A DNA stretch of 64,000 nucleotides from contig NZ_SBJL01000001.1 in NCBI RefSeq assembly GCF_004634425.1, forward strand, positions 469,001 through 533,000, in the 5' to 3' direction. The stretch is from Vitreimonas flagellata (GTDB lineage: Bacteria; Pseudomonadota; Alphaproteobacteria; Caulobacterales; Aquidulcibacteraceae). The notes beneath the pieces were generated by a model. That model saw nothing but the letters and a program-made list of their open reading frames with translations, had not been told where the DNA came from and did not search any database. How positions within the stretch are numbered: the stretch's first letter is position 1; each line of letters starts with the position of its first letter. The translations under genes and the position numbers were made by a program. This document shows, piece by piece, positions 38,446 through 46,704 of this stretch.

Positions 38446-39230
38446 GAGCCGGTGAATTTCGCCGGTCGCTTTTGCAGGAACGCGGTCACACCTTCGGTGA
38501 AATCGCTGTTGCGACCCATATCGCGTTGCGCCCAGCGCTCCGCCGCTAATTGTTCTTCCCAATCCTGGTCAAGAGATTGCCAGGCAAGCTTGCGGATCGC
38601 CGCCAGCGTCTTGGTCGGCCCCTCGGCAAGCTCCGTTGCCAGCTTGAGCGCCGCAGGCACTAGCTCAGCATCCGGCAGCACGCGATTGATCAAGCCCCAT
38701 TCGAGCGCTTTCGCCGCGGGCAATTTCTCGCCCAGCAACATCATCTCCATCGCGCGCGCACGCCCAATCATGCGTGGGAGCTGATAGGTGGCGCCGCCAT
38801 CGGGCACGAGCCCGATGCGGCGGAAGGCTTGCAGGAAATAGGCGCTTTCGCCCGCGAGGATCATGTCGCCCATCAAGGCGATTGAGCAGCCAACGCCAGC
38901 CGCTGCACCATTCACCGCCGTCACCAACGGCATCGGCAAATTGCGTAGCTGCGTCATGAAGGGGTTATAGACGTCGGTCAGCGCCATCCCGATGTCGATC
39001 TTGCCATCGTCGCCGACCGGCGGGCGATCGCCGCCGAGTTTCGCGCCCGACGAAAAGCCACGGCCTTCGCCCGTGAGCACGACAGCGCGTGCTTCGCCTT
39101 CGGCCTGCTTCACCGCTTCCGCAAGCTCCGACACCAACGCTGTGCTCGCGGCGTTCAAAGTCGCGGGATCATTCAGCGTGATGACTGCAACGCTGCCTTC
39201 GAGCGCGTATTTGACCTGGGCGTACGCCAT
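38442..39230 (-). CDS. Enoyl-CoA hydratase/isomerase family protein
   Basis: 262-residue crotonase-fold enzyme, probably in fatty-acid or aromatic-acid beta-oxidation. LTGEGRGFSSGAKLGG is the CoA/oxyanion loop, and TAVNGAAAGVGCSIALMGDM and FRRIGLVPDGGATYQLPRMI carry the second oxyanion and acid/base region. The position of the second catalytic Glu is occupied by non-acidic residues, so isomerase-like chemistry (PaaG-type) is possible. GAGGAGG precedes the ATG. Probably downstream of the GGDEF gene on the same transcript (55-base gap). Confidence 0.86.
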   Translation of the reverse strand: MAYAQVKYALEGSVAVITLNDPATLNAASTALVSELAEAVKQAEGEARAVVLTGEGRGFSSGAKLGGDRPPVGDDGKIDIGMALTDVYNPFMTQLRNLPMPLVTAVNGAAAGVGCSIALMGDMILAGESAYFLQAFRRIGLVPDGGATYQLPRMIGRARAMEMMLLGEKLPAAKALEWGLINRVLPDAELVPAALKLATELAEGPTKTLAAIRKLAWQSLDQDWEEQLAAERWAQRDMGRNSDFTEGVTAFLQKRPAKFTGS

Positions 39231-39285
39231 CGCATTCCTCCTCGTTTGGAGGCGATGCTAGTGGCTAATCTCGGCTTGAAAAGCG

Positions 39286-40341
39286 CTACGCAACGTAAAG
39301 GACGGGCGTCGCGTCTGTGGTGACCTGATTGCGGCCATTGCGCTTGGAGGCGTAGAGGCACGCGTCAGCGCGCTCAATCAAGCCTTGCGGCGTATCGCCC
39401 GGCTGCAAGCGTGCGATGCCCAGCGACACCGTCACTTGCCCCAGGTCTTCATTGGTCGAGCGACGGCGTAAACGCTTGGCTTGGATGGCTGCGCGCAAGG
39501 CTTCGGCGGTTTGCGCGGCGACACGCGGGCTCACGCGCGGCATCACCACCGCGAATTCTTCGCCGCCATGACGCGCCACGAGGAAGTCGGGGCGCGCATG
39601 CGCCTGCAGCGCGCTGGCGAGGAAGCGTAGGATCTGGTCGCCCGTGTGGTGGCCCCACGTGTCGTTGAAGCGCTTGAAATGGTCGATATCGCAGAGCAGC
39701 AGGCAAAGCTCGGTGCGTTGCGCGCGCGCTTCTTCCAAACGCATCCGCAGCGTCTCATCGAACATGCGGCGGTTGGCGAGGCCGGTGAGGCTGTCGGTCA
39801 GCGATTCAACGCGCACCGATTCCAGGCTCGTGCGCAGCGTGTCGATCTCGCGCGACGACCGCTGCAATTGATCAGTCAGAATCTTGTTGTGGTTGGCCAT
39901 ATCGACCGTGGCGGCCGCTAGGCTCGACACCAATTGGCGCACTTGTTCTGGCCCAAGCCCGCGCGTCAGATCGCTCGCAGCGGTTTCAAGCGTGCGCCCA
40001 TAATCGCCGCTCTTTTCCTCGGACTGCTTCAGGAAATCGACGACCTGGTTGAGATCGCGCGCGATCTTCTCGCCAGCCAAAACGATCTGCGCCGAGGCGC
40101 CGGCGCCGGTGAAAAAGCGATCGTGAATATCGGTATTGAATTCGGGGTTGAATCCCTCGCCGGAGGCGATGCGCGCATCAATTGCTTCGCGCAGCTGACG
40201 ATTAGCGCCCAGGCGATAGCCCAGCCAAACCTCGTAATTTTGACCGGTAGCCGGCACGCCATGCAGACGCATAAGATCGAGCGTCTCTTGGGCGACAGCT
40301 TGGCCTCCGGGCCCTTGCATCAATATGCTTTGGTCAGTCAC
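39286..40341 (-). CDS. GGDEF diguanylate cyclase
   Basis: 351 residues. The C-terminal GGDEF domain (about 175-340) has LTGLANRRMFDETLRMRLEE, LLLCDIDHFKRFNDTWGH, and active-site GGEEF in VARHGGEEFAVVMPR, so c-di-GMP synthesis is likely. The usual RxxD inhibitory site before GGEEF reads ARPDFLVARH, with Phe where Asp should be, so product inhibition through this site is doubtful. The N-terminal 170 residues are helical with no membrane segment and no recognised sensor; a coiled coil before GGDEF suggests dimerisation. Confidence 0.92.
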   Translation of the reverse strand: MTDQSILMQGPGGQAVAQETLDLMRLHGVPATGQNYEVWLGYRLGANRQLREAIDARIASGEGFNPEFNTDIHDRFFTGAGASAQIVLAGEKIARDLNQVVDFLKQSEEKSGDYGRTLETAASDLTRGLGPEQVRQLVSSLAAATVDMANHNKILTDQLQRSSREIDTLRTSLESVRVESLTDSLTGLANRRMFDETLRMRLEEARAQRTELCLLLCDIDHFKRFNDTWGHHTGDQILRFLASALQAHARPDFLVARHGGEEFAVVMPRVSPRVAAQTAEALRAAIQAKRLRRRSTNEDLGQVTVSLGIARLQPGDTPQGLIERADACLYASKRNGRNQVTTDATPVLYVA

Positions 40342-40496
40342 GCGGGCCGTTCCGAGAATCTGCTGTCACTGTGGGACGCTACGAGGCAGGGTATGAGCGA
40401 GTGGTAAACGCCGCCGTGTGTTTTGTTAAAATTGGTAATTGCCCTTACGCAACGGCGTACCGGTAAAGTGGTCGGAAAGTTGTCCGGGAGGTTCGC

Positions 40497-41948
40497 GTGA
40501 ATAAGCCAGTCGATCCGTCCATTGAGGAAAGCAAAGCGCGGATGCAGGCCGTGCTTGAGCTGCAAAAGCGGCTCGTGATCAGCAAAGGGCCGCCTGACGC
40601 GCGTCTACGAAAGGATCGCCTGACGCGTTGTATTGATCTTCTGATCACGCATCAGAATGATTTCGTCGAGGCAATGAACGCCGATTTCGGCAATCGCTCG
40701 CGCGATATGACGCGGCTGACCGACATCGCCGGCGCCATCGGCCCCCTAAAGGAAGCGCGCGACAGTCTCGAAAAGTGGATGAAGACGCAAAAACGCAAAG
40801 TGACGCCGTCCGCGCTTGCTCTGTTCGGCGCCAAGGCCGAAGTGCGTTACCAGCCGAAGGGCGTCGTCGGCATCATCTCGCCCTGGAACTTCCCAGTGCA
40901 GCTTTCATTCGACGCCATCGCCGGCGCGTTCGCGGCGGGCAATCGCGTCATGCTGAAGCCGTCCGAGTTCACGCCCGTCACATCCGCGCTGATGGCGCGC
41001 ACGCTCGATCTTTATTTCGATGAAGACGAAATCGCGGTGATCGTCGGCGGCGCCGAAGTAGGGGCGGCGTTTTCCAGCCTGCCGTTCGACCATCTGATTT
41101 TCACCGGCGCAACGTCGGTGGCCAAGCACGTCATGCGCGCTGCGGCCGAAAACCTTGTCCCAGTAACGCTCGAACTCGGCGGCAAGTCGCCAGTCGTGAT
41201 CGGGCGTAGCGCTGACCTCGCCAAGACGGCCGCGCGCGTAATGACCGGCAAGACCATGAACGCCGGCCAAATCTGCCTGGCGCCCGACTACGTGATCGCC
41301 CCCAGCGAAAGCGTCGCCGGTTTCGTAGACGAGACAAAGCGCGCCGTCGCCAAGATGTATCCGAGCATCAAGGACAATGCGGACTACACGTCCATGATCA
41401 ATCAGCGCCATTACGACCGTGTGCGTGGGCTGATCGAGGACGCGAAAGCCAAAGGCGCCGAGATCGTCGAGATCAATCCGGCCGGTGAGGATTTCACGCA
41501 GCAAGAGCACCGCAAAATCCCGCCCACGCTCATTCTCGGCGCCACCGACGAGATGAACGTGATGCAGGAAGAAATCTTCGGCCCGGTGCTGCCCGTCCGC
41601 ACCTATGCCGGGCTCGACGACGCCATTGCCGAAATCAACGCGCGTCCGCGTCCGCTGGCGCTCTATTATTTCGGCGAGGACGCGACCGAGAGCGAAGCGC
41701 TGCTCAACAACACGCACTCGGGCGGCGTCACCATCAATGACGTGATCTTCCACGTAACGATGCAGGATTTGCCGTTCGGCGGTGTCGGCCCATCAGGCAT
41801 GGGCGCTTACCACGGCCATCGCGGCTTCTTGGAGTTCAGCCACGAGAAGGCGGTCTATCGCCAAATCTCCGGCGAACTGCTCGCCATGATGCGTCCGCCC
41901 TATGGCGCGACGTTCAAAAAGCAGGTCGAAGGGCGGATCAAGGCGTAA
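40497..41948 (+). CDS. Coniferyl-aldehyde-type aldehyde dehydrogenase
   Basis: 483-residue NAD(P)-dependent aldehyde dehydrogenase, closest in motifs to coniferyl aldehyde dehydrogenase (CalB). GVVGIISPWNFPVQLSFDAI, FTGATSVAKHVMRAA, catalytic Glu in LELGGKSPVVIG, catalytic Cys in NAGQICLAPDYV, and VTINDVIFHVTMQDLPFGG near the end. The real substrate may be any medium aromatic or aliphatic aldehyde. GTG start with GGGAGG upstream. Divergent from the GGDEF gene. A terminator follows. Confidence 0.88.
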   Translation: MNKPVDPSIEESKARMQAVLELQKRLVISKGPPDARLRKDRLTRCIDLLITHQNDFVEAMNADFGNRSRDMTRLTDIAGAIGPLKEARDSLEKWMKTQKRKVTPSALALFGAKAEVRYQPKGVVGIISPWNFPVQLSFDAIAGAFAAGNRVMLKPSEFTPVTSALMARTLDLYFDEDEIAVIVGGAEVGAAFSSLPFDHLIFTGATSVAKHVMRAAAENLVPVTLELGGKSPVVIGRSADLAKTAARVMTGKTMNAGQICLAPDYVIAPSESVAGFVDETKRAVAKMYPSIKDNADYTSMINQRHYDRVRGLIEDAKAKGAEIVEINPAGEDFTQQEHRKIPPTLILGATDEMNVMQEEIFGPVLPVRTYAGLDDAIAEINARPRPLALYYFGEDATESEALLNNTHSGGVTINDVIFHVTMQDLPFGGVGPSGMGAYHGHRGFLEFSHEKAVYRQISGELLAMMRPPYGATFKKQVEGRIKA

Positions 41949-41963
41949 CGCCACCAACAAGCA

Positions 41964-41993
41964 AAAAGCGCGGGCCTCACGGTCCGCGCTTTT
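41964..41993. terminator. Bidirectional Rho-independent terminator
   Basis: 13-pair stem AAAAGCGCGGGCC / GGTCCGCGCTTTT (41964-41976 and 41981-41993), loop TCAC, one G-T pair. It is nearly the same hairpin as at 29064. It ends the aldehyde dehydrogenase gene (+) and the DEAD-box gene (-), whose stop is at 41995. Confidence 0.88.
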
Positions 41994-41994
41994 C

Positions 41995-43518
41995 TTATTT
42001 CTTCTTCAAAAACGCCGGCAGATTATCGCCGAAGCCTTGGACGTCGCCGCCACGCTCTTCGCGGGGCGGGCGGCGCTCTTGTTCGCGACGCGGTGGCGCA
42101 GCTGCACGCTTTTCGCCACGCGGCTCGTTGCGCGGTTTGCGTTCGCTACGCTCGGGCGGCGCCGACGCTTCGCTTTGCTCGATGGGCTCCATCGAAGCCG
42201 TCGGCCGCTCAGCGTCGCGCTTCACGAAACGCTGCTTTTTCTCCGACAGACGCTTCGAATGCTCTTTCTTCAATTCCTCGGCGCGACGACCGCGGCCGCC
42301 GCGATCGCTCGGATCGCCGATCGCCGCTTCCGGCATACCTTCGATCTGCGCTTTCTCGATTTCCTTGCCGGTGAGCTTTTCGATCAGATCGAGGCTCTTC
42401 TTGTCGCCGGGGCCAACGAGCGTGAACGAAGCGCCTTGGCGGCCAGCGCGGCCAGTACGGCCGATGCGGTGGACGTAATCGTCAGGGCTGCGCGGCGGCT
42501 CGTAATTGAACACGTGGCTGACGTCCGGCACGTCGAGGCCGCGCGCAGCGACATCCGACGCCACCAGAATTTTCAGATCGCCCGACCGGAAACGATCCAG
42601 CGTCTTGGTGCGCAAGCTTTGATCCAGATCGCCGTGAATCGGCGCGGCATCATAGCCGTGGCGCTTCAGCGAGAGCGCGACCACGTCCACATCGGTCTTG
42701 CGATTGCAAAAGATGATCCCGTTCTTCACTTCCACCGAATTGATCACGGCGCGCAAAGCGGCGCGGCGCGTACGCGGATCGTTGCCCGGCAACATGACGA
42801 CGCGCTGCGTGATCGTGTTAGCCGTTGTCGCCGGACGCGACGCTTCGATACGCTTCGGGTTGGAGAGGAAGGCTTCGGTGATGCGCGTGATTTCCGGCGG
42901 CATCGTCGCCGAGAAGAACAGCGTCTGCCGCGTGAAAGGCGTCAGTTTGAAGATGCGCTCGATGTCCGGGATGAAGCCCATGTCGAGCATGCGGTCGGCT
43001 TCATCGACCACCATCACTTGCACGCCAGTCAGCAAGAGCTTGCCGCGCTCGAAATGGTCGAGCAGCCGGCCGGGCGTGGCGATCAGCACATCGACGCCGC
43101 GCGCGAGCAGGGCGTCCTGATCGCCGAACGACACGCCGCCAATCAGCAGCGCCTTCGTCAGCTTTTGATATTTGCCGTATTTGTCGAAGCTCTCGGCCAC
43201 CTGGGCTGCGAGTTCGCGCGTCGGCTCCAAGATCAACGTGCGCGGCATGCGTGCGCGCGAACGGCCAGAGGCCAGAATGTCGATCATCGGCAGCGTGAAG
43301 CTGGCGGTCTTGCCGGTGCCGGTCTGGGCGATGCCGAGTACATCGCGACCTTTCAGCACTTCGGGTATGGCCGCCGCCTGGATCGGCGTCGGCGTGTTGT
43401 AGCCGCCTTCCTTCACCGCGCGCAGCGTCTCGGCCGAAAGGCCGAGATCATCGAAGGTGATAGAAGGGGCTTGTGCTTCAGCTTCTGCGCTTACGGGCGC
43501 GGTATTTTCAGAATTCAT
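41995..43518 (-). CDS. DEAD-box ATP-dependent RNA helicase (RhlE-like)
   Basis: 507 residues. Q motif TFDDLGLSAETLRAVKEGGY, motif I AQTGTGKTASFTLPM, Ia PTRELAAQV, II VVDEADRML, III FFSATMPPEI, and VI YVHRIGRTGRAGRQG. The last 130 residues are a basic, disordered tail (KKEHSKRLSEKKQRFVKR, PPRREQERRPPREERGG) that probably binds RNA. Such helicases act in ribosome assembly or RNA decay and are often cold-induced. A palindrome lies about 170 bases upstream (43687). Confidence 0.94.
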   Translation of the reverse strand: MNSENTAPVSAEAEAQAPSITFDDLGLSAETLRAVKEGGYNTPTPIQAAAIPEVLKGRDVLGIAQTGTGKTASFTLPMIDILASGRSRARMPRTLILEPTRELAAQVAESFDKYGKYQKLTKALLIGGVSFGDQDALLARGVDVLIATPGRLLDHFERGKLLLTGVQVMVVDEADRMLDMGFIPDIERIFKLTPFTRQTLFFSATMPPEITRITEAFLSNPKRIEASRPATTANTITQRVVMLPGNDPRTRRAALRAVINSVEVKNGIIFCNRKTDVDVVALSLKRHGYDAAPIHGDLDQSLRTKTLDRFRSGDLKILVASDVAARGLDVPDVSHVFNYEPPRSPDDYVHRIGRTGRAGRQGASFTLVGPGDKKSLDLIEKLTGKEIEKAQIEGMPEAAIGDPSDRGGRGRRAEELKKEHSKRLSEKKQRFVKRDAERPTASMEPIEQSEASAPPERSERKPRNEPRGEKRAAAPPRREQERRPPREERGGDVQGFGDNLPAFLKKK

Positions 43519-43686
43519 TCAATCTCACTAAGGGCGCCGGCGTCTTACGCTTGCGAAGCGAAAGAGCAGGGGCCATTTCCAATTGGCGCTTTCGGCCGGC
43601 ATCGCCTGCGGATCAGGCGGGGGCGTCGAGCTAGGGCGAGCACGCCCTAGAGGCGCGCACAACGGACAGTCGGGAGATGGATCTAT

Positions 43687-43702
43687 TTGACTTAGAAGTC
43701 AA
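43687..43702. promoter_or_regulatory. Palindrome between parE and the DEAD-box gene
   Basis: TTGACTT and AAGTCAA form perfect 7-base arms around AG, in the 217-base gap upstream of the helicase gene. Read on - it contains TTGACT, a fair -35 element, so it may be an operator overlapping the helicase promoter. It is not an FNR box, because its half sites are separated by six bases, not four. No regulator identified. Confidence 0.4.
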
Positions 43703-43735
43703 CATTTCCACAGGTGCTAGGCCACCGGTCGGGCG

Positions 43736-45766
43736 TCAGACGTCGATCTCTTCCGCCACGAACTTCGCGTTCGCTTGGATATAATCGAAGCGCTTCTCAG
43801 CCTTTTTGCCCATTAGCGTTTCGACCAAATTCTCGAAATCCGGCAGGCCGTTTTCGTCCAGGATCACGCGCGCGAGCGTGCGCGTTTCCGGGTTCATGGT
43901 CGTATCTTTCAGATCCGCCGGCATCATTTCGCCGAGGCCTTTGAAGCGGCTGATCTCGACCTTGCGGCCTTTGAACTCGCCATTGAGCAGCGCTTCTTTA
44001 TGCGCGTCGTCGCGCGCATAGATGCTCTCTTTGCTGGCCGTCACGCGATAGAGCGGCGGCATCGCCAGATAGAGCCGCCCTTCGCGAATGAGCGCCGGCA
44101 TTTGCTTGTGGAAGAACGTAATCAGCAGCGAGGCGATGTGCGCGCCGTCCACGTCGGCGTCGGTCATAATGACAATGCGCTCGTAACGCAGATCATCGAC
44201 CTTGAATTTGGCGCCCATCTGCACGCCGAGCGCCAGCGCCAGATCGGCCAGCTCCTGGTTGCCGCTCATCTTCTCGGCGCCCGCGGAGGCGACGTTCAGA
44301 ATCTTGCCGCGCAACGGCAGGATCGCTTGCGTCTCGCGATTGCGCGCTTGCTTGGCCGAACCGCCGGCCGAGTCACCTTCGACCAGGAAGATCTCGGTGT
44401 CCTTTTCACCCGCGCGCGAGCAATCGGCGAGCTTGCCGGGCAGGCGCAGCTTACGCGTAGCACTTTGGCGGGAGACTTCCTTCTCCTTGCGCCGGCGCAT
44501 GCGGTCTTCAGCTTGCTGGATCGCCCATTCGATCAAGCGATTGGCGTCTTGCGTGTTCGCCGCCAGCCAGTGATCGAACGGATCGCGCACCGCTTGCTCA
44601 ACGATCTTCGCCGCTTCCGTGGAAACGAGGCGTCCTTTGGTTTGGCCCTCGAATTGCGGCTCGCGAATGAAGACGGAGACAAGGCCCGCGCCCGTGTTCA
44701 TCACGTCTTCCTGCGTGATGAGGCCGGCTTTCTTGTTGTTGCGCAGTTCAGCGTAAGCGCGCAGGCCCTTGGTGATCGCAGCGCGGAAGCCGGCTTCGTG
44801 GAAACCGCCGTCGGGCGTGTAGACGGTGTTGCAGTAGGAGCGGATGAAGCCGTCGGCTTCGCCGAAGCCGTCGCTCACCCACGTAATCGCCCATTCGACG
44901 CGACCGTGCGGGCTGTCCTTATCCGTACGCCCCGAGAACGCCTCGTTCACAACGGCGCGCTTCGATTTCGTCAGCTCGGCCAAAAAGTCCGCCAAGCCAT
45001 TCGGGAAGTGCAGGATCGTCTCGGCCGGCGTGTCGTCCTTGATCAGTTCGGGCGCGCACTTCCAACGGATTTGCGTGCCACGCTGCAGATACGCCTTCGA
45101 GCGCGCCATCTGGAAGAGACGCGCCGGCTTGAAGGCCGCGCCCTTGCCGAAGATTTCCGCATCCGGATGGAAACGCACGGTGGTGCCGCGCCGATTGTGT
45201 GCGGGACCAACCTCAACCAGCTTCGATGTCGGCGTGCCGCGCGAAAAGGTCTGGCGATAAAGCTTACGCTCGCGCGCAACTTCAACTTCAACCTTATCCG
45301 AAAGCGCGTTCACCACCGAAACGCCAACGCCGTGCAGGCCGCCCGACGTGTGATAGACCTTGCCGGAAAATTTGCCGCCCGCGTGCAGCACGGTCATGAT
45401 GATCTCAAGCGCGGACTTCTTGGGAAACTTCGGGTGCGGATCGACAGGCATGCCGCGCCCGTTATCCGTCACGCGCAATGTGCCATCGGCTTCCAACTCA
45501 ACTTCAATACGATCCGCGAACCCCGCGACCGCTTCGTCCATCGAGTTATCGAGCACTTCGGCGAAGAGGTGATGCAGCGCGCGTTCATCGACGCCGCCGA
45601 TATACATACCCGGGCGTTTTCGAACTGGCTCAAGCCCCTCGAGGACTTCGATGTCCTTAGCGGTATAGCCGCCGGCCGCTGCGGGCGGGGCCTCGCTGCC
45701 GCCGAACAATTCTGAGCCCCAAAGGTCGTCGGGGCCGCCGCCAGATTTCTTCTGTGTTTGCGCCAT
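43736..45766 (-). CDS. parE: DNA topoisomerase IV subunit B
   Basis: ATPase subunit that, with ParC, decatenates chromosomes. 676 residues. EGLEPVRKRPGMYIGGVDER and ALHHLFAEVLDNSMDEAVAG (ATP site), DNGRGMPVDPHPKFPKKSAL, GGLHGVGVSVVNALS, and the TOPRIM motif EIFLVEGDSAGGSAKQARNR with DADVDGAHI. LPLRGKILNV and the ParE-type end support ParE rather than GyrB; the GyrB-specific insertion is absent. parC is not in the window. Confidence 0.94.
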   Translation of the reverse strand: MAQTQKKSGGGPDDLWGSELFGGSEAPPAAAGGYTAKDIEVLEGLEPVRKRPGMYIGGVDERALHHLFAEVLDNSMDEAVAGFADRIEVELEADGTLRVTDNGRGMPVDPHPKFPKKSALEIIMTVLHAGGKFSGKVYHTSGGLHGVGVSVVNALSDKVEVEVARERKLYRQTFSRGTPTSKLVEVGPAHNRRGTTVRFHPDAEIFGKGAAFKPARLFQMARSKAYLQRGTQIRWKCAPELIKDDTPAETILHFPNGLADFLAELTKSKRAVVNEAFSGRTDKDSPHGRVEWAITWVSDGFGEADGFIRSYCNTVYTPDGGFHEAGFRAAITKGLRAYAELRNNKKAGLITQEDVMNTGAGLVSVFIREPQFEGQTKGRLVSTEAAKIVEQAVRDPFDHWLAANTQDANRLIEWAIQQAEDRMRRRKEKEVSRQSATRKLRLPGKLADCSRAGEKDTEIFLVEGDSAGGSAKQARNRETQAILPLRGKILNVASAGAEKMSGNQELADLALALGVQMGAKFKVDDLRYERIVIMTDADVDGAHIASLLITFFHKQMPALIREGRLYLAMPPLYRVTASKESIYARDDAHKEALLNGEFKGRKVEISRFKGLGEMMPADLKDTTMNPETRTLARVILDENGLPDFENLVETLMGKKAEKRFDYIQANAKFVAEEIDV

Positions 45767-46014
45767 GAGGTCCGCTTTAAGGCGCTTCGCGCCAGTTCAT
45801 CAATGCTTGGGCTGTGGGCTTACACCCAATAGGGGTTTGGTATCCGAGAGGTAAACGGCAGCGGGCCGCGCCCATCTGGGGATTAAGTGGCATATGGGTC
45901 ACGCCCCCTCATTTCATTCGGGAAATGGCAGTTCCCGGCGAAACCATGCCCCATTCCGATTGTTCGCTCCCGGTCAACGGCATGCGGGGGCCGCTCAGCA
46001 AAGGAGCAGCGAGC

Positions 46015-46488
46015 ATGAAGAAATTTGCACTAATGGCCGCGGTCGCAGCGGCGTCGATGATGGCCTTGCCGGCCGTTGCGCACGCAGAATGGTACGCGGG
46101 CGCAGCCTACACCCAATACGACGCGGATGACGCAGAAGTCGGCGGTGTAACGGGTCGCTTGGGCTATCGCGTCAATCCGAACTTCGCGATTGAAGGCGAG
46201 GGCACGTTGGGCGTCGATGACGACGCTGGCGCTGAGCTCGATAGCGCTTACGGCGCGTACGCCGTCGGCGTGTTGCCAGTCGGCACGTCTGGTTTCGAAG
46301 TTCTCGGCCGCGCCGGCTATCAGCAGATCGATATCGGCGGAACGTCCGTCGATGACGGCGGCTTCTCGTACGGCGCGGGCGTCGGTTGGCGCCTCGGTGG
46401 CGGCTTTGGCCTGCGCGCCGATTACACGCGCACCGAAGCCGATGAAGACGTCGACGCGATCTCGCTTGGCGGCACGGTGAACTTCTAA
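46015..46488 (+). CDS. Small outer-membrane beta-barrel protein
   Basis: 157 residues from ATG 46015, with AAGGAG upstream. The signal peptide is KKFALMAAVAAASMMALPAVAHA. The mature chain is a series of alternating beta strands of the OmpA/OprF N-terminal type (WYAGAAYTQYDADDAEVGG, GRLGYRVNPNFAIEGEGTLG, FGLRADYTRTEADEDVDAIS) ending in Phe (TVNF), the usual BamA-recognition end. It is probably an 8-stranded porin-like barrel with no recognised specific role. A frame running upstream to 45814 is probably leader, not protein. Confidence 0.88.
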   Translation: MKKFALMAAVAAASMMALPAVAHAEWYAGAAYTQYDADDAEVGGVTGRLGYRVNPNFAIEGEGTLGVDDDAGAELDSAYGAYAVGVLPVGTSGFEVLGRAGYQQIDIGGTSVDDGGFSYGAGVGWRLGGGFGLRADYTRTEADEDVDAISLGGTVNF

Positions 46489-46511
46489 GACCACTGTACG
46501 CACCGCATTTC

Positions 46512-46535
46512 GGGCCGGAGAGCGATCTCCGGCCC
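46512..46535 (+). terminator. Rho-independent terminator after the OMP gene
   Basis: Perfect 10-base stem GGGCCGGAGA / TCTCCGGCCC with loop GCGA, followed by GTTCTGTT. The U tract is weak but the hairpin is strong and sits 24 bases after the stop. Confidence 0.75.
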
Positions 46536-46551
46536 GTTCTGTTGGTGAACG

Positions 46552-46576
46552 CGCGTTAGCCCCGTTTCCTAACGCG
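46552..46576. promoter_or_regulatory. Inverted repeat upstream of the CpaE-Sel1 fusion gene
   Basis: CGCGTTAG (46552-46559) and CTAACGCG (46569-46576) are perfect 8-base arms separated by nine bases. The repeat lies about 80-150 bases before the possible starts of the fusion gene and is not followed by a T run, so it looks like an operator rather than a terminator. Confidence 0.35.
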
Positions 46577-46704
46577 ATTGCAAAGACACAGTGCTTAATG
46601 TTCCCTGCGCTCCGCTCGTTTGACGTGCGGAGCTTGTCGATTGGGCGCGGGCGGCATTGGCAAGAACAGCTCACATACAGAAGGCGCGTACACGCGCCCG
46701 TTTG

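Noticed and set aside
41902-43650. 582-codon open frame on + opposite the DEAD-box gene
   Set aside because: Arg/Ala/His-rich shadow translation; the - strand has all DEAD-box motifs. Long antisense frames are expected in GC-rich coding DNA.
44000-45715. 571-codon open frame on + opposite parE
   Set aside because: Shadow of parE with no recognisable motif and typical antisense composition.
45814-46014. N-terminal extension of the outer-membrane barrel frame
   Set aside because: It would bury the clear signal peptide at 46015, which has its own AAGGAG site; the upstream part is leader.
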